Shown one piece after another: positions 8,990-16,949 of a stretch of 64,000 bases of DNA; position 1 is the first letter of the stretch, and each line of letters begins with the position of its first letter. A model generated the notes under the pieces. The model was not told the origin of the DNA. It ran no database searches and saw only the letters and a program-made list of their open reading frames with translations. Origin of the DNA: an uncultured Bacteroidota bacterium. Lineage in GTDB: Bacteria > Bacteroidota > Bacteroidia > Flavobacteriales > Flavobacteriaceae. The stretch lies in assembly GCA_902515395.1 (NCBI GenBank), contig CABXUL010000006.1:1-64000 (forward strand), given 5' to 3'. A program made the position numbers and the translations under genes.

Positions 8990-8997
8990 CAAAGATA
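8990..8997 (-). promoter_or_regulatory. Promoter -7 element for the PASTA-rluD operon
   Basis: TATCTTTG on the minus strand matches TAnnTTTG, 15 nt before the PASTA start codon. A clear -33 box is not seen. It lies back-to-back with the ddl promoter. Confidence 0.5.
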
Positions 8998-9012
8998 ATA
9001 AATCACTCGGCT

Positions 9013-9042
9013 TTTGGATTAATATTAAATGCAATACCTTTG
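9013..9042 (+). promoter_or_regulatory. Promoter of ddl
   Basis: TTTG at 9013-9016 and TACCTTTG at 9035-9042, separated by 18 nt, form a full match to the flavobacterial primary sigma promoter. Transcription would begin near 9047, about 12 nt before the GTG start of ddl. Confidence 0.65.
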
Positions 9043-9058
9043 TTAAAAGCTTATTAAT

Positions 9059-10042
9059 GTGAAAAGAGTAGTTGGTATCGCAATGGGAGGTTATGCTTCT
9101 GAAAGAGCAATCTCTCTGGAGAGTGGCAATAATGTATACCAAACTCTTAGCTCAGAAAAATGGGAAGTTTACCGACTATTAATTGATAAAAATCAATGGA
9201 CCGTTCTGGATCAAAAAAACCATGAATTCCGATTAGATCAAAATAATTTAAATTTTAATATCAATGGCAAAAGCCCTCGGTTTGATGTCATTTTTAATGC
9301 TGTCCATGGCATTCCAGGAGAGAATGGAGAATTGGCAGCTACTTTGAAATCTCAAAATATTCCTCATACCAGTTGTGACCCCATTGCCGCAGAACTTACT
9401 TTCGATAAAAGAAAGTGCCAAGAGTTAGTAAAAAAAACAGGAGTTTCTGTAGCTAAGTCTTTTCGCTTTGACCATGGAGATCATTTTGATGAAGAATTAA
9501 TTTTGAATGTTGTAGGACTTCCATGTTTTGTAAAACCCAATCGATCTGGGAGTAGCTTTGGAATTATTAAAGTTTACAAGAAAAAAGACTTAAAAGAGGG
9601 GATTGTTTCGGCATTGAAAGAGGATTCGGAGCTGATTATCGAATCAGCCCTTGAGGGACCTGAAATCTCCGTAGGTGTGTATACCAAAAACGATAAAGTA
9701 ATTGTTTTGCCTGCTACGGAAATTATATCCAAAAATGATTTTTTTGATTACCAAGCCAAATACGAAGGTAAATCTGAAGAAATAACCCCTGCAAAACTTG
9801 ATTCTAGATTGATTGAAAAAGTGAATCAAATTGTTGAGAAACTTTACGTAACACTGGAACTTAAGGGAGTCTGTAGAAGTGAGTTTATATTGGTAGATGG
9901 CAATCCTCACCTTCTGGAAATAAATACTGTTCCTGGACTGACTCCGGCCAGTCTGATTCCTCAGCAACTTAAAGCAGCTGGAATAACCTTGACAGATTTT
10001 TATGATCAGCTACTTGAACAAGCATTGAAAAAAAACAATTAA
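9059..10042 (+). CDS. ddl: D-alanine--D-alanine ligase
   Basis: A 327-residue ATP-grasp ligase that joins two D-Ala for peptidoglycan precursors. Landmarks are VVGIAMGGYASERAISLESG at the N-terminus, AVHGIPGENGELAA (about residues 81-94), CFVKPNRSGSSFGIIKV (ATP-grasp glycine loop), EGPEISVGV and HLLEINTVPGLTPASLIPQQ at the C-terminus. The start is a GTG at 9059: the ATG at 9057 runs straight into a TGA, and the N-terminal beta-strand begins right after the GTG. It is divergent from the PASTA gene and followed by coaD after 9 nt, so the two are probably co-transcribed. Confidence 0.95.
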   Translation: MKRVVGIAMGGYASERAISLESGNNVYQTLSSEKWEVYRLLIDKNQWTVLDQKNHEFRLDQNNLNFNINGKSPRFDVIFNAVHGIPGENGELAATLKSQNIPHTSCDPIAAELTFDKRKCQELVKKTGVSVAKSFRFDHGDHFDEELILNVVGLPCFVKPNRSGSSFGIIKVYKKKDLKEGIVSALKEDSELIIESALEGPEISVGVYTKNDKVIVLPATEIISKNDFFDYQAKYEGKSEEITPAKLDSRLIEKVNQIVEKLYVTLELKGVCRSEFILVDGNPHLLEINTVPGLTPASLIPQQLKAAGITLTDFYDQLLEQALKKNN

Positions 10043-10051
10043 TTTTGACTT

Positions 10052-10516
10052 ATGAGACGCGCAATTTTTCCAGGTTCCTTTGATCCTATTACGCTAGGTC
10101 ATCAAGATATTATTGAAAGAAGTATTTCTCTTTTTGATGAAATTATTATAGCGGTGGGAACTAATTCGGATAAAAAATATATGTTTAACCTAGCTCAGCG
10201 AATGAAATTCATTGCTGACACCTTTAGGGGAAAAAAATCTATTTCTGTGACCAGCTATGAAGGACTAACAATTGAATTCTGCAAAAAATCTGATGCTGAT
10301 TTTATAATTCGTGGACTTAGAAATCCTGCCGATTTTGAGTTTGAAAAAGCCATTGCTCATACTAATAGAAGTTTATCTGGCATCGAAACAGTTTTTCTGC
10401 TTACTGCAGCTAAAACATCATTTATAAGTAGTAGTATTGTTCGGGAGGTTATATCAAATGAAGGAAATTACACAAAACTGGTCCCTAGTGCTGTTAGGAT
10501 ACAATCTCAACTATAA
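10052..10516 (+). CDS. coaD: Phosphopantetheine adenylyltransferase
   Basis: A 154-residue nucleotidyltransferase for the penultimate step of coenzyme A synthesis. The N-terminal AIFPGSFDPITLGHQDIIERS has the (H/T)xGH nucleotide motif. RGLRNPADFEFE (about residues 88-99) and FISSSIVREVISNEG complete the family signature. Length is typical (about 155-160). It follows ddl by 9 nt and overlaps the end of the convergent NUDIX gene by 6 nt. Confidence 0.95.
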   Translation: MRRAIFPGSFDPITLGHQDIIERSISLFDEIIIAVGTNSDKKYMFNLAQRMKFIADTFRGKKSISVTSYEGLTIEFCKKSDADFIIRGLRNPADFEFEKAIAHTNRSLSGIETVFLLTAAKTSFISSSIVREVISNEGNYTKLVPSAVRIQSQL

Positions 10517-11110
10517 CGCTAAATCCTTAAACAAAATTTTGATATTTTCGTAGGAGTTTTTCATCAATTTAGGAACCTGATCAGTTGTTTTCCATACTGC
10601 CTGTAAAATTCCTTCCTCAAACTGCGGAGTTAATGGACCCTCGTATTTAGTATACATCAAATACCAATGAGTTTTTTTGAGCTTGTACTTACCATTTCTA
10701 GAAAAGATATGATAGGTAATTGGAAGTGATTTTTTTAAAATTAAATCCCTAACACCAGTCTCCTCCATCACCTCTCTTATCGCTCCATCAGTAATGATCT
10801 CATTTTTTTCAACTCGTCCTTTGGGCATATCCCACAAATTATTCCTGTAAATGAATAAAATTTTACTGTTAGCATGTTGAACTACACCGCCCGCTGCAAC
10901 AACCAGTGGAAAACGTTTTAAGAAATGTTTCCACAGCTTTTTATTATTAGGATGGTACAAATACACTCCCTTGACCTTTTTAGATTTAAGGGCAGTTACA
11001 ATCAATTTTGCGTTACTAAATTTGATGTAAAAAAATGGAGTATTGTCATTGTGATCCACAATTTCATTAGTTAATTCTATAAATTTTCTATTGAAAAAAA
11101 CTTTATACAT
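10511..11110 (-). CDS. NUDIX hydrolase
   Basis: A protein of about 199 residues with a complete Nudix box, GRVEKNEIITDGAIREV followed by MEETGV (Gx5Ex7REUxEExGU), at roughly residues 100-122. It hydrolyses nucleoside diphosphates linked to another moiety; the substrate is unknown. The first 70 residues form an extra N-terminal domain seen in flavobacterial relatives. I choose the ATG at 11108-11110 (MYKVFFNRK); a start at 11131 would lie inside pyrE. The gene is head-to-head with pyrE with only 6 nt between start codons, so each promoter must lie inside the other gene. Confidence 0.88.
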   Translation of the reverse strand: MYKVFFNRKFIELTNEIVDHNDNTPFFYIKFSNAKLIVTALKSKKVKGVYLYHPNNKKLWKHFLKRFPLVVAAGGVVQHANSKILFIYRNNLWDMPKGRVEKNEIITDGAIREVMEETGVRDLILKKSLPITYHIFSRNGKYKLKKTHWYLMYTKYEGPLTPQFEEGILQAVWKTTDQVPKLMKNSYENIKILFKDLAL

Positions 11111-11116
11111 TTGTGT

Positions 11117-11764
11117 ATGATTCATGATCAAAAAATAGCCTTTGAAACTGCTAGATATTTGTTACAAATAAATGCAATTAAATTGAATCCTAAAAATCCT
11201 TTTCAATGGGCTAGTGGTTGGAAATCACCAATATATTGTGATAACAGAATTGCATTATCCTTCCCCGAAGTGAGAAACCACCTATGTGATCAACTTGTGG
11301 ATCAAGCTAGAGAAATTTATGGAGAGAAATTTGTTATCGCTGGAGTAGCAACTGGAGCAATAGGTATAGGAGTATTAGTCGCCAATGCGATGGGACTACC
11401 CTTTCTCTATGTTAGGCCTCAACCAAAATCTCATGGAAGGAAAAACCAGATTGAAGGTCAGCTTGACATTGGTGCTAAAGTATTGGTTATAGAAGATCTT
11501 ATATCTACCGGAAAAAGCAGTTTAGGAGCTGTGAGGGTACTTCAGGATGCTGGAGCAGAGGTACTGGGAATGTTAGCCTTATTTACTTACAATTTCGAAA
11601 TCTCTAATCAAAACTTTTCGAAAGCAGCTGTACCACTCAACACATTGAGTGATTATGAGCACCTTATCAAAGAAGCAGTAAGCTCAGATTATATTGAACA
11701 AGAAGATATGGAGCTTTTACGATCTTGGCGATCTAATCCCACCAAATGGAACACTGATCAGTAA
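11117..11764 (+). CDS. pyrE: Orotate phosphoribosyltransferase
   Basis: A 215-residue enzyme making OMP from orotate and PRPP. Characteristic segments are LLQINAIKLNPKNPFQWASG, KSPIYCDNR, the catalytic loop RPQPKSHGRKNQIEG and the PRPP-binding motif KVLVIEDLISTGKSS. The ATG at 11117 gives the N-terminus usual for the family; a TTG two codons upstream is less likely. In flavobacteria pyrE often stands next to a NUDIX gene and birA, as here. It converges with birA with a 7-nt overlap. Confidence 0.95.
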   Translation: MIHDQKIAFETARYLLQINAIKLNPKNPFQWASGWKSPIYCDNRIALSFPEVRNHLCDQLVDQAREIYGEKFVIAGVATGAIGIGVLVANAMGLPFLYVRPQPKSHGRKNQIEGQLDIGAKVLVIEDLISTGKSSLGAVRVLQDAGAEVLGMLALFTYNFEISNQNFSKAAVPLNTLSDYEHLIKEAVSSDYIEQEDMELLRSWRSNPTKWNTDQ

Positions 11765-12495
11765 ATCATTTCAACTCCGCCGTTCGTAAATTGTATAAGT
11801 TTTTTGGATTTTTTTTCTATAATCAATAAACCATGATCGCTCACACCTACTATCCTTCCTAAAAATTTACTACCATTCGTTTTAAATTGACACCATTCCC
11901 CTTTTTTGTAGATTGATTTTTCAAAACTAGATAATAATTGGACTTTATCTGGCTTTTTAAGCAAGTTAAAAAAAAGATCAAGCGTTTCGAGTAATTCCTC
12001 AAAGACTTTTTTTAGGTCATATTTTTTATTTGTCTGAAGAAACATTGAGCCAGCAGACGGAAGGTCGATAAAAGATTTTTGGTTAACATTTATTCCTATT
12101 CCAGTTATAGATGCATTTAACTTTTTTCCCTTTATAATATTTTCAATTAAAACTCCACCAATTTTATTATTAGCTGACAAAATGTCGTTTGGCCATTTTA
12201 TTTTTAAATTAGGTATTTTAAACTTTTCCAATGTCTCAATAATTGCTAATGTAACTGCACAATTAATTAAAAAAGAATCGTCTGAATTTAATCCTGAAAA
12301 ACGCTTGAATACGCTAAATGTAATATTTTTTTGACTATCTGATGACCAAACATTAGAATACTGACCTCTCCCTTTGGTCTGATTCATAGTCCAGACAACA
12401 TCACCGTCATGGCAATTCCCAGATTGTAATTTATTTTTTAACCAGTCATTCGTTGAACCAATGGCATTAAGTTTGATTAAATTGAATTTGGTCAT
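11758..12495 (-). CDS. birA: Biotin--[acetyl-CoA-carboxylase] ligase
   Basis: A 245-residue biotin protein ligase without the N-terminal DNA-binding domain of E. coli BirA, so it is an enzyme and not a repressor. Motifs are MNQTKGRGQYSNVWSS (the biotinyl-AMP loop GRGRxxxxW), LKIKWPNDILSANNKIGGVLIE and GIGINVNQ. It attaches biotin to the carrier of acetyl-CoA carboxylase and similar enzymes. It is monocistronic, divergent from rsfS and convergent with pyrE. Confidence 0.93.
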   Translation of the reverse strand: MTKFNLIKLNAIGSTNDWLKNKLQSGNCHDGDVVWTMNQTKGRGQYSNVWSSDSQKNITFSVFKRFSGLNSDDSFLINCAVTLAIIETLEKFKIPNLKIKWPNDILSANNKIGGVLIENIIKGKKLNASITGIGINVNQKSFIDLPSAGSMFLQTNKKYDLKKVFEELLETLDLFFNLLKKPDKVQLLSSFEKSIYKKGEWCQFKTNGSKFLGRIVGVSDHGLLIIEKKSKKLIQFTNGGVEMIY

Positions 12496-12525
12496 TTATT
12501 AAGACGATATGAAACTAAAAAGTAA

Positions 12526-12533
12526 TAAATTTG
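12526..12533 (+). promoter_or_regulatory. Promoter -7 element for the rsfS-ftsH-LUD-cdsA-psd run
   Basis: TAAATTTG matches TAnnTTTG and lies 20 nt before the rsfS ATG. No -33 TTTG was found at 17-23 nt spacing, so the call is tentative. Confidence 0.4.
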
Positions 12534-12553
12534 TTTAAATTTAAAGCATTTTA

Positions 12554-12925
12554 ATGGCAAAACCGAAGTCTTCTGAAGACGATCTTATTACAAATATTAT
12601 ATCAGGAATCGATGATGTTAAGGGCATTGATATAAATTTATTCGACTTGAGAGACATAGATAATATGGCTTCAAGTTATTTTATTATTTGTACTGGTAGA
12701 TCTAATACCCATGTAAATGCAATCGTAAGTTCAGTGAAAAAAAAAGTTAGTAAGGTCTTAAAAGAAAAACCCTACAATTCCGAAGGTAACAATAATTGCG
12801 AATGGGTTTTGTTGGATTATGTGAACGTAGTGGTACATGTTTTTCAAAAAAAAATTAGGGAGTACTACAATATCGAAGGGCTCTGGGGAGATGCAAAAAA
12901 TATTAAAATAGCATCGAATTATTAA
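12554..12925 (+). CDS. rsfS: Ribosomal silencing factor RsfS
   Basis: A 123-residue protein of the Iojap/RsfS family, which binds ribosomal protein uL14 and blocks subunit joining when nutrients are short. Family features are IDLFDLRDIDNMASSYFIIC-like segment (here INLFDLRDIDNMASSYFIIC), TGRSNTHVNAI, and WVLLDYVNVVVHVF with YYNIEGLWGDA at the C-terminus. Length is typical. The stop is immediately followed by ftsH (7 nt to its ATG), forming the start of a five-gene run. Confidence 0.95.
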   Translation: MAKPKSSEDDLITNIISGIDDVKGIDINLFDLRDIDNMASSYFIICTGRSNTHVNAIVSSVKKKVSKVLKEKPYNSEGNNNCEWVLLDYVNVVVHVFQKKIREYYNIEGLWGDAKNIKIASNY

Positions 12926-12931
12926 TTGAAT

Positions 12932-14890
12932 ATGAAACAGGATAAAGAAAATAGGTCAAAGTTTAACCCATACTGGGTCTACGGAATTATTATAACTGTT
13001 CTGCTTGCAATGAGTATGTTTGGAGGAGACAATAATTGGCAAGCTTTAAATAAAACCAATATTTCTGATTTCGAAAGATTTTTAAATGAAGGAGATATTT
13101 CAGAGGTAAAGGTTATCAATCAGAAACTAGCAAAAGTATCTCTGAATAAAAACGGCCTAGAGAAAAGTGTTCATCAAAATGTGAAGTCCAAAAATATTTT
13201 AGGCCAAGAAAATACCTCTGGACCTCATTATGAATTCGAGGTTGGTAATTTAGAATTGTTTCAGAAAAAGCTTGAAGAAGCTCAGGACAAGGGAATTCAG
13301 TTCAGATACGAGTTTATGACTATAGAAAATCGTTGGATGGATGTTATACTTGGCTTTCTACCGATCATAATTATTATTGGGGTGTGGTTTTTTCTAATGA
13401 GGAGAATGTCAGGAGGTGGAGCAGGAGGACCTGGCGGCCAAATTTTTAATATTGGAAAATCTAAAGCTAAATTATTTGATCAAAATACTGAGGTAAAAAC
13501 TACTTTTAAAGACGTTGCTGGTTTAGAGGGTGCAAAAGAGGAGATACAAGAAATTGTTGATTTCCTTAAAAATCCAAAAAAATACACCATTTTAGGTGGT
13601 AAAATCCCCAAAGGCGCACTTCTTGTCGGATCCCCTGGTACAGGAAAAACATTGCTTGCTAAAGCTGTTGCTGGTGAAGCTAAAGTTCCATTCTTCTCAT
13701 TGTCTGGATCAGACTTTGTTGAAATGTTTGTAGGAGTTGGTGCTTCAAGAGTAAGGGATTTATTCAAACAAGCGAAAGATAAATCTCCCTCTATAATTTT
13801 TATAGATGAAATAGATGCTATTGGAAGAGCTAGGGGGAAAAGTAACTTTACAGGTTCTAACGATGAAAGAGAAAATACACTTAATCAGCTTTTAACTGAA
13901 ATGGATGGTTTTGGAACTGACACAAATGTAATTGTAGTAGCAGCAACAAATAGAGCTGATGTTTTAGATAAAGCATTAATGCGAGCAGGCCGATTTGACC
14001 GTCAAATTTATGTTGATTTACCTGATCTTAATGAAAGGCAGGAGATATTCAAGGTTCACCTTAAACCTCTAAAGACTGTTAAAACTCTTGACGTAGAGTT
14101 CTTGGCAAAACAAACCCCTGGTTTCTCTGGAGCTGATATAGCTAATGTATGCAATGAAGCTGCATTAATTGCTGCCAGAAAAAATAGAAAATCTGTTGGA
14201 AAACAAGATTTCCTTGATGCTGTTGATCGTATTATAGGTGGATTAGAGAAGAAAAATAAAATTGTTACTGTGGAAGAAAAGAAAACTATTGCCTTCCATG
14301 AGGCTGGTCATGCTTTGGTTAGTTGGTTGTTGGAACATGCTGCGCCCCTGGTTAAAGTAACAATCGTTCCAAGAGGTCAATCCCTTGGAGCTGCATGGTA
14401 TCTTCCCGAAGAGAGAATGATCGTTAGAACTGAACAAATGTTAGATGAAATGTGCGCAGCACTTGGGGGTAGAGCTGCTGAGAAAATAATATTTAATAAG
14501 ATTAGCACTGGAGCTCTAAGTGATTTGGAGAAAGTAACTCAACAGGCCAGAGCTATGGTGTCAGTATATGGCCTTAACGATACACTTGGTAATATCACTT
14601 ATTATGACTCCTCTGGTCAGATGGAAAACAGCTTCACCAAACCTTACTCAGAAAAAACTGCTCAAGTAATAGACAAAGAAATTTCTGATATAATTGAACT
14701 TCAATACAACAGAGCGTGTACTATTTTAAAGAAAAATAAAAGTAAATTAAAGCAACTTGCCGAGAGACTTCTTGAAAAAGAGGTAATTTTTAAAGATGAC
14801 TTATTCAATATTTTAGGTGAAAGACCTTTTAAGAAAAAGGATGAGGAAATAGATTTAGATGGCAAAGACATAAAGGTTGCCATTAACTAA
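12932..14890 (+). CDS. ftsH: ATP-dependent zinc metalloprotease FtsH
   Basis: A 652-residue membrane-bound AAA+ protease. It has two membrane helices flanking a periplasmic domain (about residues 13-30 and 136-156) and a Gly-rich linker. The Walker A is GSPGTGKT (233-240), the Walker B region [15 protein letters not shown], and the second region of homology includes [21 protein letters not shown]. The zinc site is HEAGH at residues 456-460. It degrades unassembled membrane proteins and regulators of lipid A synthesis. The ATG at 12932 is preferred over an in-frame TTG two codons earlier. It sits between rsfS and the LUD gene in a conserved flavobacterial block. Confidence 0.97.
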   Translation: MKQDKENRSKFNPYWVYGIIITVLLAMSMFGGDNNWQALNKTNISDFERFLNEGDISEVKVINQKLAKVSLNKNGLEKSVHQNVKSKNILGQENTSGPHYEFEVGNLELFQKKLEEAQDKGIQFRYEFMTIENRWMDVILGFLPIIIIIGVWFFLMRRMSGGGAGGPGGQIFNIGKSKAKLFDQNTEVKTTFKDVAGLEGAKEEIQEIVDFLKNPKKYTILGGKIPKGALLVGSPGTGKTLLAKAVAGEAKVPFFSLSGSDFVEMFVGVGASRVRDLFKQAKDKSPSIIFIDEIDAIGRARGKSNFTGSNDERENTLNQLLTEMDGFGTDTNVIVVAATNRADVLDKALMRAGRFDRQIYVDLPDLNERQEIFKVHLKPLKTVKTLDVEFLAKQTPGFSGADIANVCNEAALIAARKNRKSVGKQDFLDAVDRIIGGLEKKNKIVTVEEKKTIAFHEAGHALVSWLLEHAAPLVKVTIVPRGQSLGAAWYLPEERMIVRTEQMLDEMCAALGGRAAEKIIFNKISTGALSDLEKVTQQARAMVSVYGLNDTLGNITYYDSSGQMENSFTKPYSEKTAQVIDKEISDIIELQYNRACTILKKNKSKLKQLAERLLEKEVIFKDDLFNILGERPFKKKDEEIDLDGKDIKVAIN

Positions 14891-14896
14891 TCTATT

Positions 14897-15490
14897 GTGG
14901 GTTTTTGGAGTAAATTATTTGGCGCTAAATCTAGAACCAGTAAATTGTCCGGAGACAGTCCTTATTTTCCAAAAAAAAAAGATGAAGTAGAAGTTATATT
15001 TGCAAAGCTTTTCACCCAAAAAGGTGGAAAGTTTATATACAGTGAAGATGGTAAAAGTTCTGATCACTACTTCAAATTAATACTTGAAGAAAACCATTGG
15101 AAAAATGAAAACGTTCTTTGTTTTAATAAAAACTTATCGGATAGATTTCATGTCAGTTGCCAACCCATTAATATTGATCCAAACGAATTTAAGGTTTTTT
15201 TAATCAGTTGTGAATACTTGATTGCTAATAAGGGTTCAATCCTTATATGTAATCACCAACTAAAAGATTTTAAATTAGATAATCTACCTCCATATATAAT
15301 TGTTTATTCAGGACTAGACAACTTTGTTAATGACGTAAGTGAAGGAATGACTAATCTTAAAAATAAATACTCGAATAGGCTCCCCTCTAACATTACAACT
15401 TTAAATGTGAAAAATTCAACTGATGAAAAAGATTTTTTATCATATGGTAATAGTGCTAAAAGCCTATATTTATTGGTTCAAGAGAGTTAG
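14897..15490 (+). CDS. LUD domain-containing protein (LutC/YkgG-like)
   Basis: A 197-residue protein resembling the LUD (lactate utilisation) domain family. Visible features are KDEVEVIFAKLFTQKGGKFIY near the N-terminus, VFLISCEYLIANKGSILIC in the middle, and LPPYIIVYSGLDNFVNDVSEGM after it, the segment that in LutC-like proteins precedes the C-terminal helices. The start is a GTG at 14897, 7 nt after ftsH. In flavobacteria a protein annotated this way is regularly found between ftsH and cdsA. There is no lutA or lutB nearby, so a role in lactate use is doubtful. Confidence 0.75.
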   Translation: MGFWSKLFGAKSRTSKLSGDSPYFPKKKDEVEVIFAKLFTQKGGKFIYSEDGKSSDHYFKLILEENHWKNENVLCFNKNLSDRFHVSCQPINIDPNEFKVFLISCEYLIANKGSILICNHQLKDFKLDNLPPYIIVYSGLDNFVNDVSEGMTNLKNKYSNRLPSNITTLNVKNSTDEKDFLSYGNSAKSLYLLVQES

Positions 15491-15493
15491 GTC

Positions 15494-16297
15494 ATGAGAG
15501 AAATTTATGTTAGGGGCATATCAGGTGTTTTGTATTCTACCTTCATACTAGTTAGTCTCTTTAACAATCAAATAACTTTTTCAATAGTTCTTGTAATTTT
15601 CTCAATACTTGCTCTAATTGAATTTCAACGTCTCATAAATTATAAAAGTTATTTCGCTATTGCATTACTACTACTGCTGGTTTATAATTTTTATAAATCA
15701 CATATCGATCATTCATATCTTAACTATCTTTTAATGGCAAGTTTCACTTGTCACTTTTTTTTATTGTATAAACTATTTGAAAATAAAAAAATCAAATTTA
15801 AATATATTACTAAAAGTATTTTAAGTAGCACATATATTGCCCTGGGCTGTTTTTTTATCATTGCGCTAGCTGGAACTGCAGAAAATTACAATCCTATGGA
15901 GGTATTACTATTCTACATGCTTGTTTGGGTTAATAACTCCTTTGCATTCTTGATTGGAAAAAAAATTGGTAAAAGGCCTCTTTTTAAATCTATTTCACCA
16001 AAAAAAACATGGGAAGGATTTCTAGGAGGATTATTATTTACAATAATTGCAGCTATTATTTTTTATTACTCCAAAGCTTTTTTTTCATTAAATTTTTACA
16101 TTCTTCTAGCAATTTTAATTGCTACCCTTTCCACCTTGGGAGATCTTGTACAATCCAAATTTAAACGCTACGCTGATGTAAAAGATAGTGGGTCCTTTAT
16201 ACCTGGTCATGGGGGTTTTTTTGATCGTATGGATAGTGTAATTTTTAGTGCACCTTGGGTATATTTTCTAATTAAATTAAATCATTATGTTTCATAA
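15494..16297 (+). CDS. cdsA: Phosphatidate cytidylyltransferase
   Basis: A 267-residue integral membrane enzyme with about seven to eight hydrophobic helices that makes CDP-diacylglycerol from phosphatidate and CTP. The C-terminal PROSITE-type CDS signature is complete: SKFKRYADVKDSGSFIPGHG then GFFDRMDS (about residues 218-245). KRPLFKSISPKKTWEGFLGG in the centre is also diagnostic. It starts 4 nt after the LUD gene and overlaps psd by 11 nt, so precursor formation and phosphatidylethanolamine synthesis are encoded together. Confidence 0.95.
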   Translation: MREIYVRGISGVLYSTFILVSLFNNQITFSIVLVIFSILALIEFQRLINYKSYFAIALLLLLVYNFYKSHIDHSYLNYLLMASFTCHFFLLYKLFENKKIKFKYITKSILSSTYIALGCFFIIALAGTAENYNPMEVLLFYMLVWVNNSFAFLIGKKIGKRPLFKSISPKKTWEGFLGGLLFTIIAAIIFYYSKAFFSLNFYILLAILIATLSTLGDLVQSKFKRYADVKDSGSFIPGHGGFFDRMDSVIFSAPWVYFLIKLNHYVS

Positions 16298-16949
16298 AGA
16301 GGGTTATAAAATAATCTTAAGTACTTTTCTAATTACAGCTACGATTGTGATAGGTGTTGAATATATTACTGAAAATTACTGGATGATAAAAATGATTCAA
16401 CTTATTGCAATAATATTATTTGTTTTGGTACTTCAGTTTTTTAGAAATCCAAAACGGGAAACGGCCCTTAATGAATATCATATAATTTCACCTGTAGATG
16501 GAAAAGTTGTCGTTATTGAGGAAATTTTTGAAAAAGAGTATTTTAAAGAAAAGCGTTTACAAGTATCAATTTTCATGTCACCTATAAATGTTCATGTAAC
16601 CAGATATGTCATAAGTGGAGAAGTGGTTTTTAGCAAGTACCATCCAGGAAAATTCCTTGTTGCGTGGCATCCTAAGTCTTCTGAATTAAATGAACGAACA
16701 ACGGTAGTGGTCGAAAATAAGACTGTAGGGAAAATTCTTTACCGTCAAATTGCCGGCGCAGTCGCAAGAAGAATTGTAAACTATGCTAAAGTCGGTGAAA
16801 AAGTCATTCAAGGAACTGATGCTGGATTCATAAAATTCGGCTCAAGAGTAGACGTTTTTTTACCTATTGGCACTAAAATAAATGTAGCTATAGACGAAGT
16901 CGTTAAGGGGGGTGTAGATAAAATTGGAGAAGTTAATAATTATAAATGA
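16287..16949 (+). CDS. psd: Phosphatidylserine decarboxylase (short, PSD-A type)
   Basis: A 220-residue decarboxylase converting phosphatidylserine to phosphatidylethanolamine. N-terminal hydrophobic segments (IILSTFLITATIVIGVEYI and MIQLIAIILFVLVLQFF) anchor it. SPVDGKVVVIEE and FMSPINVHVTRYVISGEV are conserved. Self-cleavage to a pyruvoyl enzyme would occur at FIKFGSRVDVF, between Gly185 and Ser186. The GS site (not LGST) and short length mark the PSD-A subfamily. It overlaps cdsA by 11 nt and the convergent valS by 10 nt. Confidence 0.94.
   Translation: MFHKEGYKIILSTFLITATIVIGVEYITENYWMIKMIQLIAIILFVLVLQFFRNPKRETALNEYHIISPVDGKVVVIEEIFEKEYFKEKRLQVSIFMSPINVHVTRYVISGEVVFSKYHPGKFLVAWHPKSSELNERTTVVVENKTVGKILYRQIAGAVARRIVNYAKVGEKVIQGTDAGFIKFGSRVDVFLPIGTKINVAIDEVVKGGVDKIGEVNNYK

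Noticed and set aside
11106-11113. TACATTTG, a match to TAnnTTTG just before pyrE
   Set aside because: It would start transcription at or inside the pyrE start codon and lacks a -33 box; it also lies inside the NUDIX start region.
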